From: an uncultured Oscillospiraceae bacterium
Lineage (GTDB): Bacteria > Bacillota > Clostridia > Oscillospirales > Oscillospiraceae
Assembly: GCA_947631395.1 (NCBI GenBank)
Contig: CANRLF010000024.1
Location: 1-32,349, forward strand
Length of the DNA stretch: 32,349 nucleotides
Direction of reading: 5' to 3'
Shown here: positions 16,954 through 24,351 of the stretch, piece by piece
Layout: each line of letters opens with the position of its first letter
Numbering within the stretch: position 1 is the first letter of the stretch
The notes under the pieces: generated by a model
Told to the model about the DNA's origin: nothing
The model's input: the letters and a program-made list of their open reading frames with translations, nothing else
Database searches by the model: none
Position numbers and translations under genes: made by a program

Positions 16954-17958
16954 TCAATAAAGTCCCGACTCGCCCAGCAGCTTGGCGCACTTGTTGGCCG
17001 AGAGGACGAGGATTAGGCTGACGACGGACTTGAATAGTCCGGCCGTGGTCGCCAAGGAGTACTGTCCGCTGCGGACACCCTTGTTATACACGTAGGTATC
17101 GAACACCTCGGACACCGACTCGTTGGTGGCGTTCTGGAGAAGGAATATCTGCTCATAGCCGGTGTTCAGTATAGCGCCGACCTTCATGATGAGCATGATG
17201 ACCACGGTACTCCGGATGCCGGGCAGGGTCACATGCCACATGAGGTTCCAGCGCCCGGCGCCGTCGATGCGCGCGGCCTCATAGAGCTGAGGATCGACGC
17301 TGGCCAGGGCCGCCAGATAGATGATGGTGCCGTAGCCCGTTTCCTTCCACAGCGTCTGGCCGATCAGCACCGGGACGAAGTACTTTGGCGAGCCCATGAT
17401 ATTCGGCGCGTTGCCCACGCCGACTATGCTCTCGATCATCTTGTAGATGAAGCCGTCCTGAGCGTTGAAGAGCTGGCTCGTAAGGGCGTACACGATGACC
17501 ATTGAAACGAAGTGAGGTATGTATACAAGTGTCTGGGATACGCGCTTGAACCACATGAGCCGAAGCTCATTGAGTATCAGCGCGAAGATGATCGGCGCAG
17601 GGAACGCGATCAACAGGTTCCATACGGAGATGGACAGGGTGTTCTTCAAAAGCTTCATGAAGTCCGTACCCACAAAGAGTGTCTGGAAGTTCTTCCAGCC
17701 CACCTTTTCGCTCTCCATAAGGGCGCTGATAAGCCCGCCGCTTCCGGCGTAGGGGTTGAAGTTCTCAAATGCCATCACCAGTCCGCCCATAGGCAGATAG
17801 CAGAAGACAAGCATCCACAAAACGCCCGGCACAAGCATCAGGTACAGCCAGTAGTGCTGCTTGAGCGCCCGGCCCCAGGGCATCTTTGTCTTGACCGGCT
17901 TTTGCTTTTTCGCGGTCTCAACGGGCTTATCCAGGGTGGCAGCTGCTGAGTTGCTCAT
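16954..17958 (-). CDS. ABC sugar permease, LplB/YteP type
   Basis: This is the first gene of the importer operon. The 334-residue protein has a charged N-terminal tail (TAKKQKPVKTKMPWGRALKQHYWLYL), six hydrophobic segments and the EAA loop at 227-250 (YEAARIDGAGRWNLMWHVTLPGIRS). VPGVLWMLVFCYLPMGGLVMAFENFNPY is typical of LplB-type subunits. The start at 17958 is set by GGGAGGAATACA; an upstream in-frame ATG at 17979 lacks such a site. Transcription probably begins at the AraC-flanked promoter at 18084-18112. The pairing with the LplC-type permease and a large lipoprotein suggests import of complex oligosaccharides rather than monosaccharides. Confidence 0.93.
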   Translation of the reverse strand: MSNSAAATLDKPVETAKKQKPVKTKMPWGRALKQHYWLYLMLVPGVLWMLVFCYLPMGGLVMAFENFNPYAGSGGLISALMESEKVGWKNFQTLFVGTDFMKLLKNTLSISVWNLLIAFPAPIIFALILNELRLMWFKRVSQTLVYIPHFVSMVIVYALTSQLFNAQDGFIYKMIESIVGVGNAPNIMGSPKYFVPVLIGQTLWKETGYGTIIYLAALASVDPQLYEAARIDGAGRWNLMWHVTLPGIRSTVVIMLIMKVGAILNTGYEQIFLLQNATNESVSEVFDTYVYNKGVRSGQYSLATTAGLFKSVVSLILVLSANKCAKLLGESGLY

Positions 17959-18083
17959 TGTATTCCTCCCTTTTCTCATTTTTCCTCGCGTCAGGCGCCC
18001 ACGGCGTTCCCTGTCTACGCCGTCCGCACCCGATGCCCGCCGGCCCGGGACACACCTGTGCCCACACGCCGCCTTATTGTCAT

Positions 18084-18112
18084 ATTGTACAATTCGTTCT
18101 CCCCTTTTCCAA
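18084..18112 (-). promoter_or_regulatory. Importer promoter abutting AraC boxes
   Basis: Read leftwards: TTGGAA at 18112-18107, a 17-nt spacer, TACAAT at 18089-18084. The proximal direct-repeat box shares its first base with the -35 hexamer, a class II activator geometry. The predicted leader to the ATG at 17958 is about 115 nt. Confidence 0.75.
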
Positions 18113-18146
18113 TGTTAAAAGGTTACTTTGAATGTCAAAAAGTAAC
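18112..18146. promoter_or_regulatory. Two direct-repeat boxes at the importer promoter, likely AraC sites
   Basis: Box 1 (18112-18126) is ATGTTAAAAGGTTAC and box 2 (18132-18146) is ATGTCAAAAAGTAAC, in the same orientation with a 20-bp period, about two helical turns. The identical second box occurs at 19161-19175 before the AraC gene. Direct repeats at about 20 bp are typical of AraC/XylS sites. Confidence 0.75.
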
Positions 18147-18185
18147 CATTTTGTTGATATTTTTAACATCTGCCCCCGACACGCG

Positions 18186-18222
18186 AAAAAGCGCGAAAGG
18201 CCCCGTTTTCCGGCCTTCGCGC
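18186..18222 (-). terminator. Terminator of the first AraC regulator gene
   Basis: The arms 18191-18202 and 18212-18222 (GCGCGAA and GGCC blocks, one bulged base) form an 11-bp stem. Read leftwards it is followed by TTTTT at 18190-18186. It separates the regulator from the importer promoter. Confidence 0.8.
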
Positions 18223-18236
18223 CCCGCTCCCCGTCC

Positions 18237-19064
18237 TCACCGAAGCATCAGCTTACGGAATTTGGTAGGAGATTCGTTATAATATTTTCTAAACGCCTTC
18301 GAAAAGCTGTACTGATCCGAGTACCCCAGCTTCTCCGCGATGGACGCTATGCTGTCCGTGGTGTCCGCCAGCAGCTCCGCGGCGTACTGCATACGAAGCT
18401 CAATTATATACTGCTTCGGGGATATGTTGAAAAACCGCTGGAAGTACCTTATAAAATACTTCTCGCTCATCCCCGCCTCCCGGGCCATATCCTTTATCTG
18501 AATATTGTCCGTAAAATGCCGCCCTATCTTGTCCGCCACCCGGTTTATGAGTATGTCGTCCGTGGCCTGCTCGTCCTCGAAAAAATGGACCTCGCACCTG
18601 GGCGGATCCAATAGCTCCGCCAAAAAGTCGAAGCAAAAGGCGTAAAACCTCACCGAATGTCCCTTATTCGACGTATATCTGCTCCTGTACTCCCGGCAGA
18701 AGTCCAGGCACCGCCTGTTCAGCGCAGCCGACCGGTATATCCCCGCCAGGTTATTCCCCGCCAAAATGTCGTAGTGGTTCCCCTTCTCCATCGAAAACCG
18801 TATGGAGTGAAATGAGCACCCCTCAGGCCCCGCCCAGGCGGTGAAGGAATTGCCGGGGTAAAAAAGCACGCTGTCCCCCGGGCCCGCCTCGTGGGTCTGC
18901 CCGTTTATCTCAATGGACACGCTCCCCTTATAAATATTCCAAAAGGTATATCCCGCCCTCGTTTTCGTCTCACGCCAGTCCGCGTCCTTGTCCACAAAGT
19001 GGCTCATGTCTATATTCAGCGTAAGATCCGCGAAGGAATCGCTCCCCGGTGAAAGATGCTCCAT
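18237..19064 (-). CDS. AraC-family transcriptional regulator
   Basis: It probably senses a sugar and controls the importer, itself and perhaps the rightward enzyme operon. Residues 20-100 form a cupin-like sensor domain (YKGSVSIEINGQTHEAGPGDSVLFYPGNSF). The C-terminal AraC DNA-binding domain spans about 170-272, with two helix-turn-helix units: IQIKDMAREAGMSEKYFIRYFQ near 188-209 and DSIASIAEKLGYSDQYSFSKAFRKYYNESPTKFR near 237-270. The start at 19064 has GAGAGGAGGCGGGGAC upstream. Boxes with a 20-bp period lie next to the -35 of this gene and of the importer operon, so autoregulation is likely. YesS in the Bacillus RG-I cluster is also AraC-type but is larger. Confidence 0.92.
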   Translation of the reverse strand: MEHLSPGSDSFADLTLNIDMSHFVDKDADWRETKTRAGYTFWNIYKGSVSIEINGQTHEAGPGDSVLFYPGNSFTAWAGPEGCSFHSIRFSMEKGNHYDILAGNNLAGIYRSAALNRRCLDFCREYRSRYTSNKGHSVRFYAFCFDFLAELLDPPRCEVHFFEDEQATDDILINRVADKIGRHFTDNIQIKDMAREAGMSEKYFIRYFQRFFNISPKQYIIELRMQYAAELLADTTDSIASIAEKLGYSDQYSFSKAFRKYYNESPTKFRKLMLR

Positions 19065-19111
19065 GTCCCCGCCTCCTCTCTCATCCTGTGGCCGGCCTCC
19101 GGCCCGGATTT

Positions 19112-19141
19112 ATTTTACCTTTATCCCGGCGGCCTTTCCAA
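19112..19141 (-). promoter_or_regulatory. Promoter of the AraC regulator gene
   Basis: Read leftwards: TTGGAA at 19141-19136, an 18-nt spacer, TAAAAT at 19117-19112. The -35 hexamer and its overlap of one base with the proximal box copy the importer promoter exactly. Confidence 0.7.
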
Positions 19142-19194
19142 TGTCACAAAGTGACCTTACATGTCAAAAAGTAACGTATTTGTCAAAATGTCAC
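19141..19194. promoter_or_regulatory. Three direct-repeat boxes in the divergent control region
   Basis: Boxes at 19141-19155 (ATGTCACAAAGTGAC), 19161-19175 (ATGTCAAAAAGTAAC) and 19180-19194 (TTGTCAAAATGTCAC) share an orientation and are spaced 20 and 19 bp apart. They lie between the AraC promoter and the rightward promoter at 19215, so both could be controlled from them. Confidence 0.75.
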
Positions 19195-19214
19195 TTCCAA
19201 ATGGTGTTCAGGGC

Positions 19215-19243
19215 TTGAAAAATGTGCGATTTGGTGGGATAAT
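19215..19243 (+). promoter_or_regulatory. Promoter of the rightward DUF624-GH115-GH28 operon
   Basis: TTGAAA at 19215-19220, a 17-nt spacer, GATAAT at 19238-19243. The third AraC box ends 20 nt upstream of the -35. The leader to the ATG at 19310 is about 60 nt and ends in GCACGGAGGCATAAGCT. Confidence 0.75.
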
Positions 19244-19309
19244 ACGTCTTATCGGGAATAAATATTTTTTCCCGTTTCACCGTAATAAATCAGCACGGAG
19301 GCATAAGCT

Positions 19310-20119
19310 ATGGGATTGTTCTCCCCAAATTTAGCCGGCATGGGCCCTGGCGGCCCCGTTGTGCCGGAGCCCAAGGGCGGATTTCGTAAATTTTTGCAGA
19401 TAATGTCCCGGGACACCTTTGCCCTTCTGGGTTCCGGGTTCCTCGCCGGTGTGTCGGCCCTGGTGTATGTGCTCAGCATGTTCCTGGCCCTCACCTCCCA
19501 CGGCATGATCTTCATGCTCGTCGGCGGCCCCCTGGGCGGGATGATATTCATGCCCCAGCTGGTGGGCCTGTGCGACACCGTCATGCGCGCCATGCGCAAC
19601 GAGCACCCCGGGGACTGGTGGCAGAGCTACCGCCGCGCCTGGAAGCGCAACCTGAAGCCCTCCCTTATTTTCGGCTTCATCGTCGGCGCCCTCTTCGGCT
19701 TCCAGCTTTTTATGATGGCCCACGCCAGGTACACCGGCTCCGACCTCCTCCTGCAAATAGCCATGTACATCGGCATATTCATCGCCACCGCCATAGCCAA
19801 GTGGTCCGTCCTCCAGATCGCCGTGGTGGACCTCCCCGTGCGGCGTATAATTTTAAACTCCATCGTCCTCTCCTCCAACCACCCCATTAAGACCCTCATC
19901 ACCACCGTCCTTGAGATAGCCTACTGGCTTTTCATGGTCGTCACCTTCCCCTTTTCACTCCTCTTCTATGTGCTCTTCAACTTCTGGCTGCCCATGCTCA
20001 TAACCGTCCTGTCCGTTTATAAATCACTGAACGAGACCTTCGGCATCGAGGAGTCCATCGAGAAACAGCGTGAAAAGGAAAAGAGAAAACAGCTTCGCGA
20101 TGAGAGGAGGGGCAAATGA
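19310..20119 (+). CDS. DUF624 family membrane protein (YesL-like)
   Basis: The 269-residue protein has about five to six membrane segments. Between them are a charged loop with MRNEHPGDWWQSYRRAWKRNLKPSLIFG (about 93-122) and a basic tail (EKQREKEKRKQLRDERRGK). This layout fits DUF624, whose members often sit in carbohydrate loci; YesL in the Bacillus RG-I cluster is one. The biochemical role of the family is unknown to me. The start has CACGGAGGCATAAGCT upstream. It is the first gene after the divergent AraC control region and is followed 1 nt later by a second membrane protein. This suggests the two work together. Confidence 0.82.
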   Translation: MGLFSPNLAGMGPGGPVVPEPKGGFRKFLQIMSRDTFALLGSGFLAGVSALVYVLSMFLALTSHGMIFMLVGGPLGGMIFMPQLVGLCDTVMRAMRNEHPGDWWQSYRRAWKRNLKPSLIFGFIVGALFGFQLFMMAHARYTGSDLLLQIAMYIGIFIATAIAKWSVLQIAVVDLPVRRIILNSIVLSSNHPIKTLITTVLEIAYWLFMVVTFPFSLLFYVLFNFWLPMLITVLSVYKSLNETFGIEESIEKQREKEKRKQLRDERRGK

Positions 20120-20120
20120 C

Positions 20121-20870
20121 ATGGCCGGCGAGTACTTCAGATGGAAATATAGGGACGTAAAGCCCGACGAAAAGCCCGTATACACCAAGGCCGAGCTCCG
20201 CCGCAACTGGTGGGCCTACCACTGGAAGTGGTTGCTTCTGGGCCTTGCGTTCCTCGTCATGCTCGGCTTTCTCATCCACGACATATTCTTCCGCGTGAAG
20301 CCCGATTACACCGTCGCCTTCGTCAGCCGCTCCACCCTTCCCGACGAGGTCCGTAGCAGCCTAACCGCCCGTCTTTCCGAGCTTGGCGAGGACCTGAACG
20401 GCGACGGCAAGGTCACGGTGGAGCTCAGCCAGTACCAGGTGAGCTTCGACGTCAACGGCTTCATAAATACCGACCAGGCCTCCACCGCCACCACCCGCCT
20501 TACGGTGGACCTGAGCTCCGGCGACACCTATATCATCCTCACCGACGATCCGGAGGGCTTCCAGCGCCGCATGGCCGCCCTTGCCTATCTTGACGGCTCC
20601 ACCCCGGACCGTCTGGCCGAGGGCAGCTCCTGTGACCGCTGGCGCGAGATGGTCTACCCCTGGGCGGACTGCCCCGTCCTTTCGGGCCTTGACCTTGGCA
20701 CTTACGTCAAATTCCTGGATATTTCCGGCACCGAGCTCGACGGCCAGACCGCCATGGAAGGCATATACGTTGGCCGCCGTATGACCGTCACTGACCGCGA
20801 CGCCCAGCGTTTCGCCGGCGCCGAGGCGCTCTGGCTGAAGCTCACCGCCGGCGCGAAAGAAAGTGATTGA
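20121..20870 (+). CDS. Single-pass membrane protein with a large outer domain
   Basis: I do not recognise this 249-residue protein. A cytoplasmic head of about 37 residues is basic and aromatic (MAGEYFRWKYRDVKP...RRNWWAYHWKW). One membrane segment (about 36-54, LLLGLAFLVMLGFLIHDIFF) follows, and an outer or membrane-side domain of about 190 residues contains a SELGEDLNGDGKVTVELSQYQ segment. It has no catalytic motif that I can name. The start at 20121 follows GAGGAGGGG and lies 1 nt after the DUF624 stop, which implies coupling. Proteins of this layout are often seen next to DUF624 genes in Clostridia, in my recollection. It could be a partner of the DUF624 protein. Confidence 0.78.
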   Translation: MAGEYFRWKYRDVKPDEKPVYTKAELRRNWWAYHWKWLLLGLAFLVMLGFLIHDIFFRVKPDYTVAFVSRSTLPDEVRSSLTARLSELGEDLNGDGKVTVELSQYQVSFDVNGFINTDQASTATTRLTVDLSSGDTYIILTDDPEGFQRRMAALAYLDGSTPDRLAEGSSCDRWREMVYPWADCPVLSGLDLGTYVKFLDISGTELDGQTAMEGIYVGRRMTVTDRDAQRFAGAEALWLKLTAGAKESD

Positions 20871-20871
20871 C

Positions 20872-22851
20872 ATGTTCCTCATCACCTCAAATACCCGCGT
20901 CGCCCGCCCCCCGGCCCTGAGCCCCGCCGTAATGAACGCCGCGAATATATTGGAGCGCGACATCTCCCGCCGGCTCATAAGCTCCGGGGATGCCAAAAGC
21001 CTCATCTCCCTCGTCCCCTCCCCCATGTCCCGGCCGGAGGAATTTACCGTCACGGTCTCTGACGGCGCGATGTCCGTGGCCGCCTGTGACGACCTGGGCT
21101 TTGTCTACGGCCTTCTTTACATATCCGAAAAATTCCTCGACATACCCCCCTTCTGGTTCTGGATGGACGTAAAGCTCCAAAGGCTCCCGCCCGTCGCCGT
21201 ACCGGACGGGTCATATAAAGGAAAAAAGCCCGCGGTCAAATACCGGGGCTGGTTCATAAACGACGAGGTCCTCATCTCCCGCTGGAGCGTCAACGGCGAC
21301 AGTGCCGAACCCTGGCGCATGGCCTTTGAGGCGCTGCTGCGTTGCGGCGGCAACATGGTCATCCCCGGCACGGATAAGGACTCCCACCGTTACCGTGCTC
21401 TCGCCTCCTCCTACGGCCTCATCATCACCCACCACCACGCCGAGGCCCTTGGGGCCGAGTTCTTCCTCCGTGAGTACCCCGACCTGGAGCCCAACTACGA
21501 CGACCACCCGGAGCTCTTCCAGAAGCAGTGGGAGGACGCTGTCCTGGCCCAAAAGGACATGCGTGTCGTCTGGTGCCTCGGCTTTCGCGGCCAGGGGGAC
21601 TCCCCCTTCTGGGCCAACGACACCACCGGCAAATACGACACCGACGAAAAGCGCGGCGCCATGATCTCCTCGATGATACGCCTCCAGCGCGCTATCGTCG
21701 AAAAACACGTGGCCTCCCCCGTATTTTGCACGAACCTCTACGGCGAGGTCATGGAGCTTTACGCCAGGGGCCTTGTGGACATCGACCCCGACATAATAAA
21801 GATCCGCGCCGACAACGGCTTTGGCAAAATGGTCACCCGCCGCCGTGGGTCCCACGACCCCCGTGTGTCCTCCCTGCCGGCGGAGCCCGATGAGCGCGGC
21901 GGCATATATTACCACGCCTCCTTTTACGACCTCCAGGCCGCGGCCCACATCACCATGCTCCCTGTGAGCGTGGACTTCGTAAACTCCGAGCTCGACCGCG
22001 TATTTTCCAAAAACCTCTCGGAATACTGGCTCATAAACTGCTCCAACATCCGCCCCCACGCCTACATGCTTGACGCCATACGCAAAAAGTGGTTCGGCGA
22101 GGAGCTCTCCGACGACAGCCACAGCCTCCGGTTCGCCTCCGCGTATTTCGGCGGCTCGGAAAAGATCGCCCGGTGCTACCGGGAGTACGCCCCCGTCCAG
22201 CTCCCCTTCGGCCCGGAGCCCGACCAGCGGGCCGGGGAGCAGTTTTACTGCGAGCTTCCGAGGACCGTAGTCCACCAGTTCTTCCGTGACCGTCTCTCCC
22301 CCGCCCCGGGCCTTCGCTGGCTCACGGACGCCGGGACGCTGTCAGGGCAGGTGAGATACTTCGCCTCCCTCTGTAAAAATGCCCTCCCTGGCCTTGCGGC
22401 CCTCTGGGAGAAATGCCGCGACGCCGGCGGCGAGCCCATAGCCCTCCAGTCCCACCTCCAGCTTTTGGGGGCCACGGCCGGTGTGAAGCTCGGCGAGGGG
22501 TTTGAGTATCTTGAAAATAGCGACTACCTCCACGCCTTCATATCCTTCGGCGACGCCGCGCGGTTATTTCTTGACGCCGACGTGGCCCTCCGCTCCTCTG
22601 AGAGCGGCGTTTTCACCGGCTTTTACCGAAACGACTGCTTTGCCGACTACAAGCACACGGCCTTCATGCTCCAAAAGCTCATGGGCTATGTCCGGGAGCT
22701 CGGCGACTCCCCCGCCCACGACAGGTGGTACAGGCTGGCCTATATGTCAAAGCGCGACAGGCCCATCCGCGTACTGCTGGTGGAGGACAACCACCCCACG
22801 GACTGGGAGCTTTATTTAAAATTCAAGGAAAACGAAGGAGCGATCACATGA
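20872..22851 (+). CDS. GH115-like glycoside hydrolase (putative alpha-glucuronidase)
   Basis: The 659-residue protein carries the marks of GH115: an N-terminal beta/alpha domain with DLGFVYGLLYISEKFL (74-89), then KYRGWFINDEVLISRW (123-138), the YGLIITHHHAEALG block (181-194) and LGFRGQGDSPFW (236-247). GH115 enzymes remove alpha-1,2-linked glucuronic acid or its 4-O-methyl ether. Characterised members are usually longer, with extra C-terminal beta domains, so this is a short, divergent form. There is no signal peptide. The ATG at 20872 is preferred over a GTG at 20863; neither has a strong ribosome binding site. The gene overlaps or abuts the stop of the previous gene and overlaps the GH28 start by 4 nt. 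Glucuronic acid on RG-I or arabinogalactan side chains is a plausible substrate. Confidence 0.75.
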   Translation: MFLITSNTRVARPPALSPAVMNAANILERDISRRLISSGDAKSLISLVPSPMSRPEEFTVTVSDGAMSVAACDDLGFVYGLLYISEKFLDIPPFWFWMDVKLQRLPPVAVPDGSYKGKKPAVKYRGWFINDEVLISRWSVNGDSAEPWRMAFEALLRCGGNMVIPGTDKDSHRYRALASSYGLIITHHHAEALGAEFFLREYPDLEPNYDDHPELFQKQWEDAVLAQKDMRVVWCLGFRGQGDSPFWANDTTGKYDTDEKRGAMISSMIRLQRAIVEKHVASPVFCTNLYGEVMELYARGLVDIDPDIIKIRADNGFGKMVTRRRGSHDPRVSSLPAEPDERGGIYYHASFYDLQAAAHITMLPVSVDFVNSELDRVFSKNLSEYWLINCSNIRPHAYMLDAIRKKWFGEELSDDSHSLRFASAYFGGSEKIARCYREYAPVQLPFGPEPDQRAGEQFYCELPRTVVHQFFRDRLSPAPGLRWLTDAGTLSGQVRYFASLCKNALPGLAALWEKCRDAGGEPIALQSHLQLLGATAGVKLGEGFEYLENSDYLHAFISFGDAARLFLDADVALRSSESGVFTGFYRNDCFADYKHTAFMLQKLMGYVRELGDSPAHDRWYRLAYMSKRDRPIRVLLVEDNHPTDWELYLKFKENEGAIT

Positions 22852-24308
22852 GCAGGCTCTATTACGCCGTCACCTCCGACACCGCCACCATGTGGTGGGA
22901 GAAGGCCGTCCCCGGCCCTTACGCCGTCACCGTGGACGGCAAGACCTATTTCACCGAAAAGACCCATTTCACCTTGACCGGCCTGGCCCCCGACGCCGTT
23001 TATGACGTGTCCGTCCGTGGCGGCGACCACGTATTCGGCCCCGAGAGCGTCCGGACCGAAAAGCTCCGCCACCGCCTGAACGTCCGGGATTTCGGCGCCG
23101 TCGGCGACGGCGTCACCATGGACACCCGCGCCCTCCAGGCCGCCATCGACGCCTGCGGGGAAAATCAGGAGGTCTACGTCCCCGCCGGCGCCTACATGAC
23201 CGGTGCCCTCCGGCTCCACTCCCACATGTCCCTCTATATCGACGAGGGGGCCACACTTCAGGGCACCGCCGATCCCAAAGACTACGAGCCCCGTATATGG
23301 AGCCGCTTTGAGGGCATAGAGCAGGAGTGCTACTCCAGCCTTCTCAATTTAGGTTCTCTCGACCACGCCTCCGGCCCCAACTGCCGTGACGTTCTCATCT
23401 ACGGCCACGGCACCGTTGCCTCCGGCGGCCAGGAGCTTTGCCTCAACGTCATCGACACCGAGCGTGAGCGCCTTCGGGACTATCTGGCGGCCAACGCCGA
23501 CCTCGTTGCCACCTGCGAAAACGACCACACCATCCCCGGCCGCGTCCGCCCCCGGCTCATAAACATGTCAAATTGCGAGAATATCCGTATCTCCGGCCTG
23601 ACCCTCAAAAACGGCGCCAGCTGGAACCTCCACTTTATTTACAGCCGCGGCATCCTCACCGACCACTGCACCTTCCTCTCCGAGGGTGTGTGGAACGGCG
23701 ACGGCTGGGACCCGGACTCCAGCGAGGACTGCACCCTCTTCGCCTGCCGCTTCTTCACCGGCGACGACATGGTGGCCGTGAAATCCGGCAAGAACCCTCA
23801 GGGCAACGAGATAGACCGCCCAACGAAGCGCGTGCGCATCTTCGACTGCGAGAGCTCCTTCGGCCACGGCATCGTCGTGGGAAGCGAGATGAGCGGCGGC
23901 GTGGAGGACGTGTGGGTCTGGGACTGCGACTTGGGCCAGGCCATGCAGGGCATAGAGATAAAGGCCACCCCCAAGCGGGGCGGCTATGTCCGTGGCCTTC
24001 GCCTCACCGACTGCTCCGTGGCGAGAGTACTCATGCACACCGTCCCCTACAATGACGACGGCGTCCCCGGCCCCGACCAGCCCATATTCGAAAACTGCCT
24101 TTTTGAGCGTGTGCGCATCCTCGGCCAGAGCCTTGACCACGACCACATCCTCCACCGCACCCCCGCCATCGAGCTCGTGGGCTTTTCAAAGCCCGGCCAC
24201 GAGATACGCAACATCGAGTTTACCGACTGCACCCTGTCCGCCGGCAACCTCGGCCTCCTCCTCCAAAAATGCGCCAACCTCACCTTCAAAAATCTAAAGT
24301 GTGAATAA
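22848..24308 (+). CDS. GH28 polygalacturonase/rhamnogalacturonan hydrolase family protein with FnIII
   Basis: It hydrolyses galacturonic acid links in pectin backbones. Residues 1-72 look like an FnIII domain. From 79 on the right-handed beta-helix of GH28 begins (VRDFGAVGDGVTMDTRALQAAIDAC). Catalytic motifs: WNGDGWDPDS with D285 (the NxD site), FTGDDMVAVKSGK with D306 and D307, and FGHG with H340. The last motif reads IEIK at 369-372 instead of the usual RIK; K372 is kept but the Arg is not. The 486-residue protein has no signal peptide, so exo-type trimming of imported fragments is likely. The start at 22848 follows GAAGGAGCGATCAC and overlaps the previous stop as ATGA. A bidirectional terminator follows. 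Confidence 0.9.
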   Translation: MSRLYYAVTSDTATMWWEKAVPGPYAVTVDGKTYFTEKTHFTLTGLAPDAVYDVSVRGGDHVFGPESVRTEKLRHRLNVRDFGAVGDGVTMDTRALQAAIDACGENQEVYVPAGAYMTGALRLHSHMSLYIDEGATLQGTADPKDYEPRIWSRFEGIEQECYSSLLNLGSLDHASGPNCRDVLIYGHGTVASGGQELCLNVIDTERERLRDYLAANADLVATCENDHTIPGRVRPRLINMSNCENIRISGLTLKNGASWNLHFIYSRGILTDHCTFLSEGVWNGDGWDPDSSEDCTLFACRFFTGDDMVAVKSGKNPQGNEIDRPTKRVRIFDCESSFGHGIVVGSEMSGGVEDVWVWDCDLGQAMQGIEIKATPKRGGYVRGLRLTDCSVARVLMHTVPYNDDGVPGPDQPIFENCLFERVRILGQSLDHDHILHRTPAIELVGFSKPGHEIRNIEFTDCTLSAGNLGLLLQKCANLTFKNLKCE

Positions 24309-24312
24309 AAAA

Positions 24313-24342
24313 ACCGGAGAGGACTATTGCGCCCTCTCCGGT
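24313..24342. terminator. Bidirectional terminator between convergent genes
   Basis: ACCGGAGAGG (24313-24322) pairs with CCTCTCCGGT (24333-24342) around a 10-nt loop. CTTTCTTT follows to the right and a seven-T run, read leftwards, to the left. It serves both the GH28 operon and the second AraC gene. Confidence 0.9.
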
Positions 24343-24351
24343 CTTTCTTTA

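Noticed and set aside
21211-22275. Minus-strand open frame of 354 codons inside the GH115-like gene
   Set aside because: Antisense shadow; the sense frame has recognisable motifs and operon-style overlaps.
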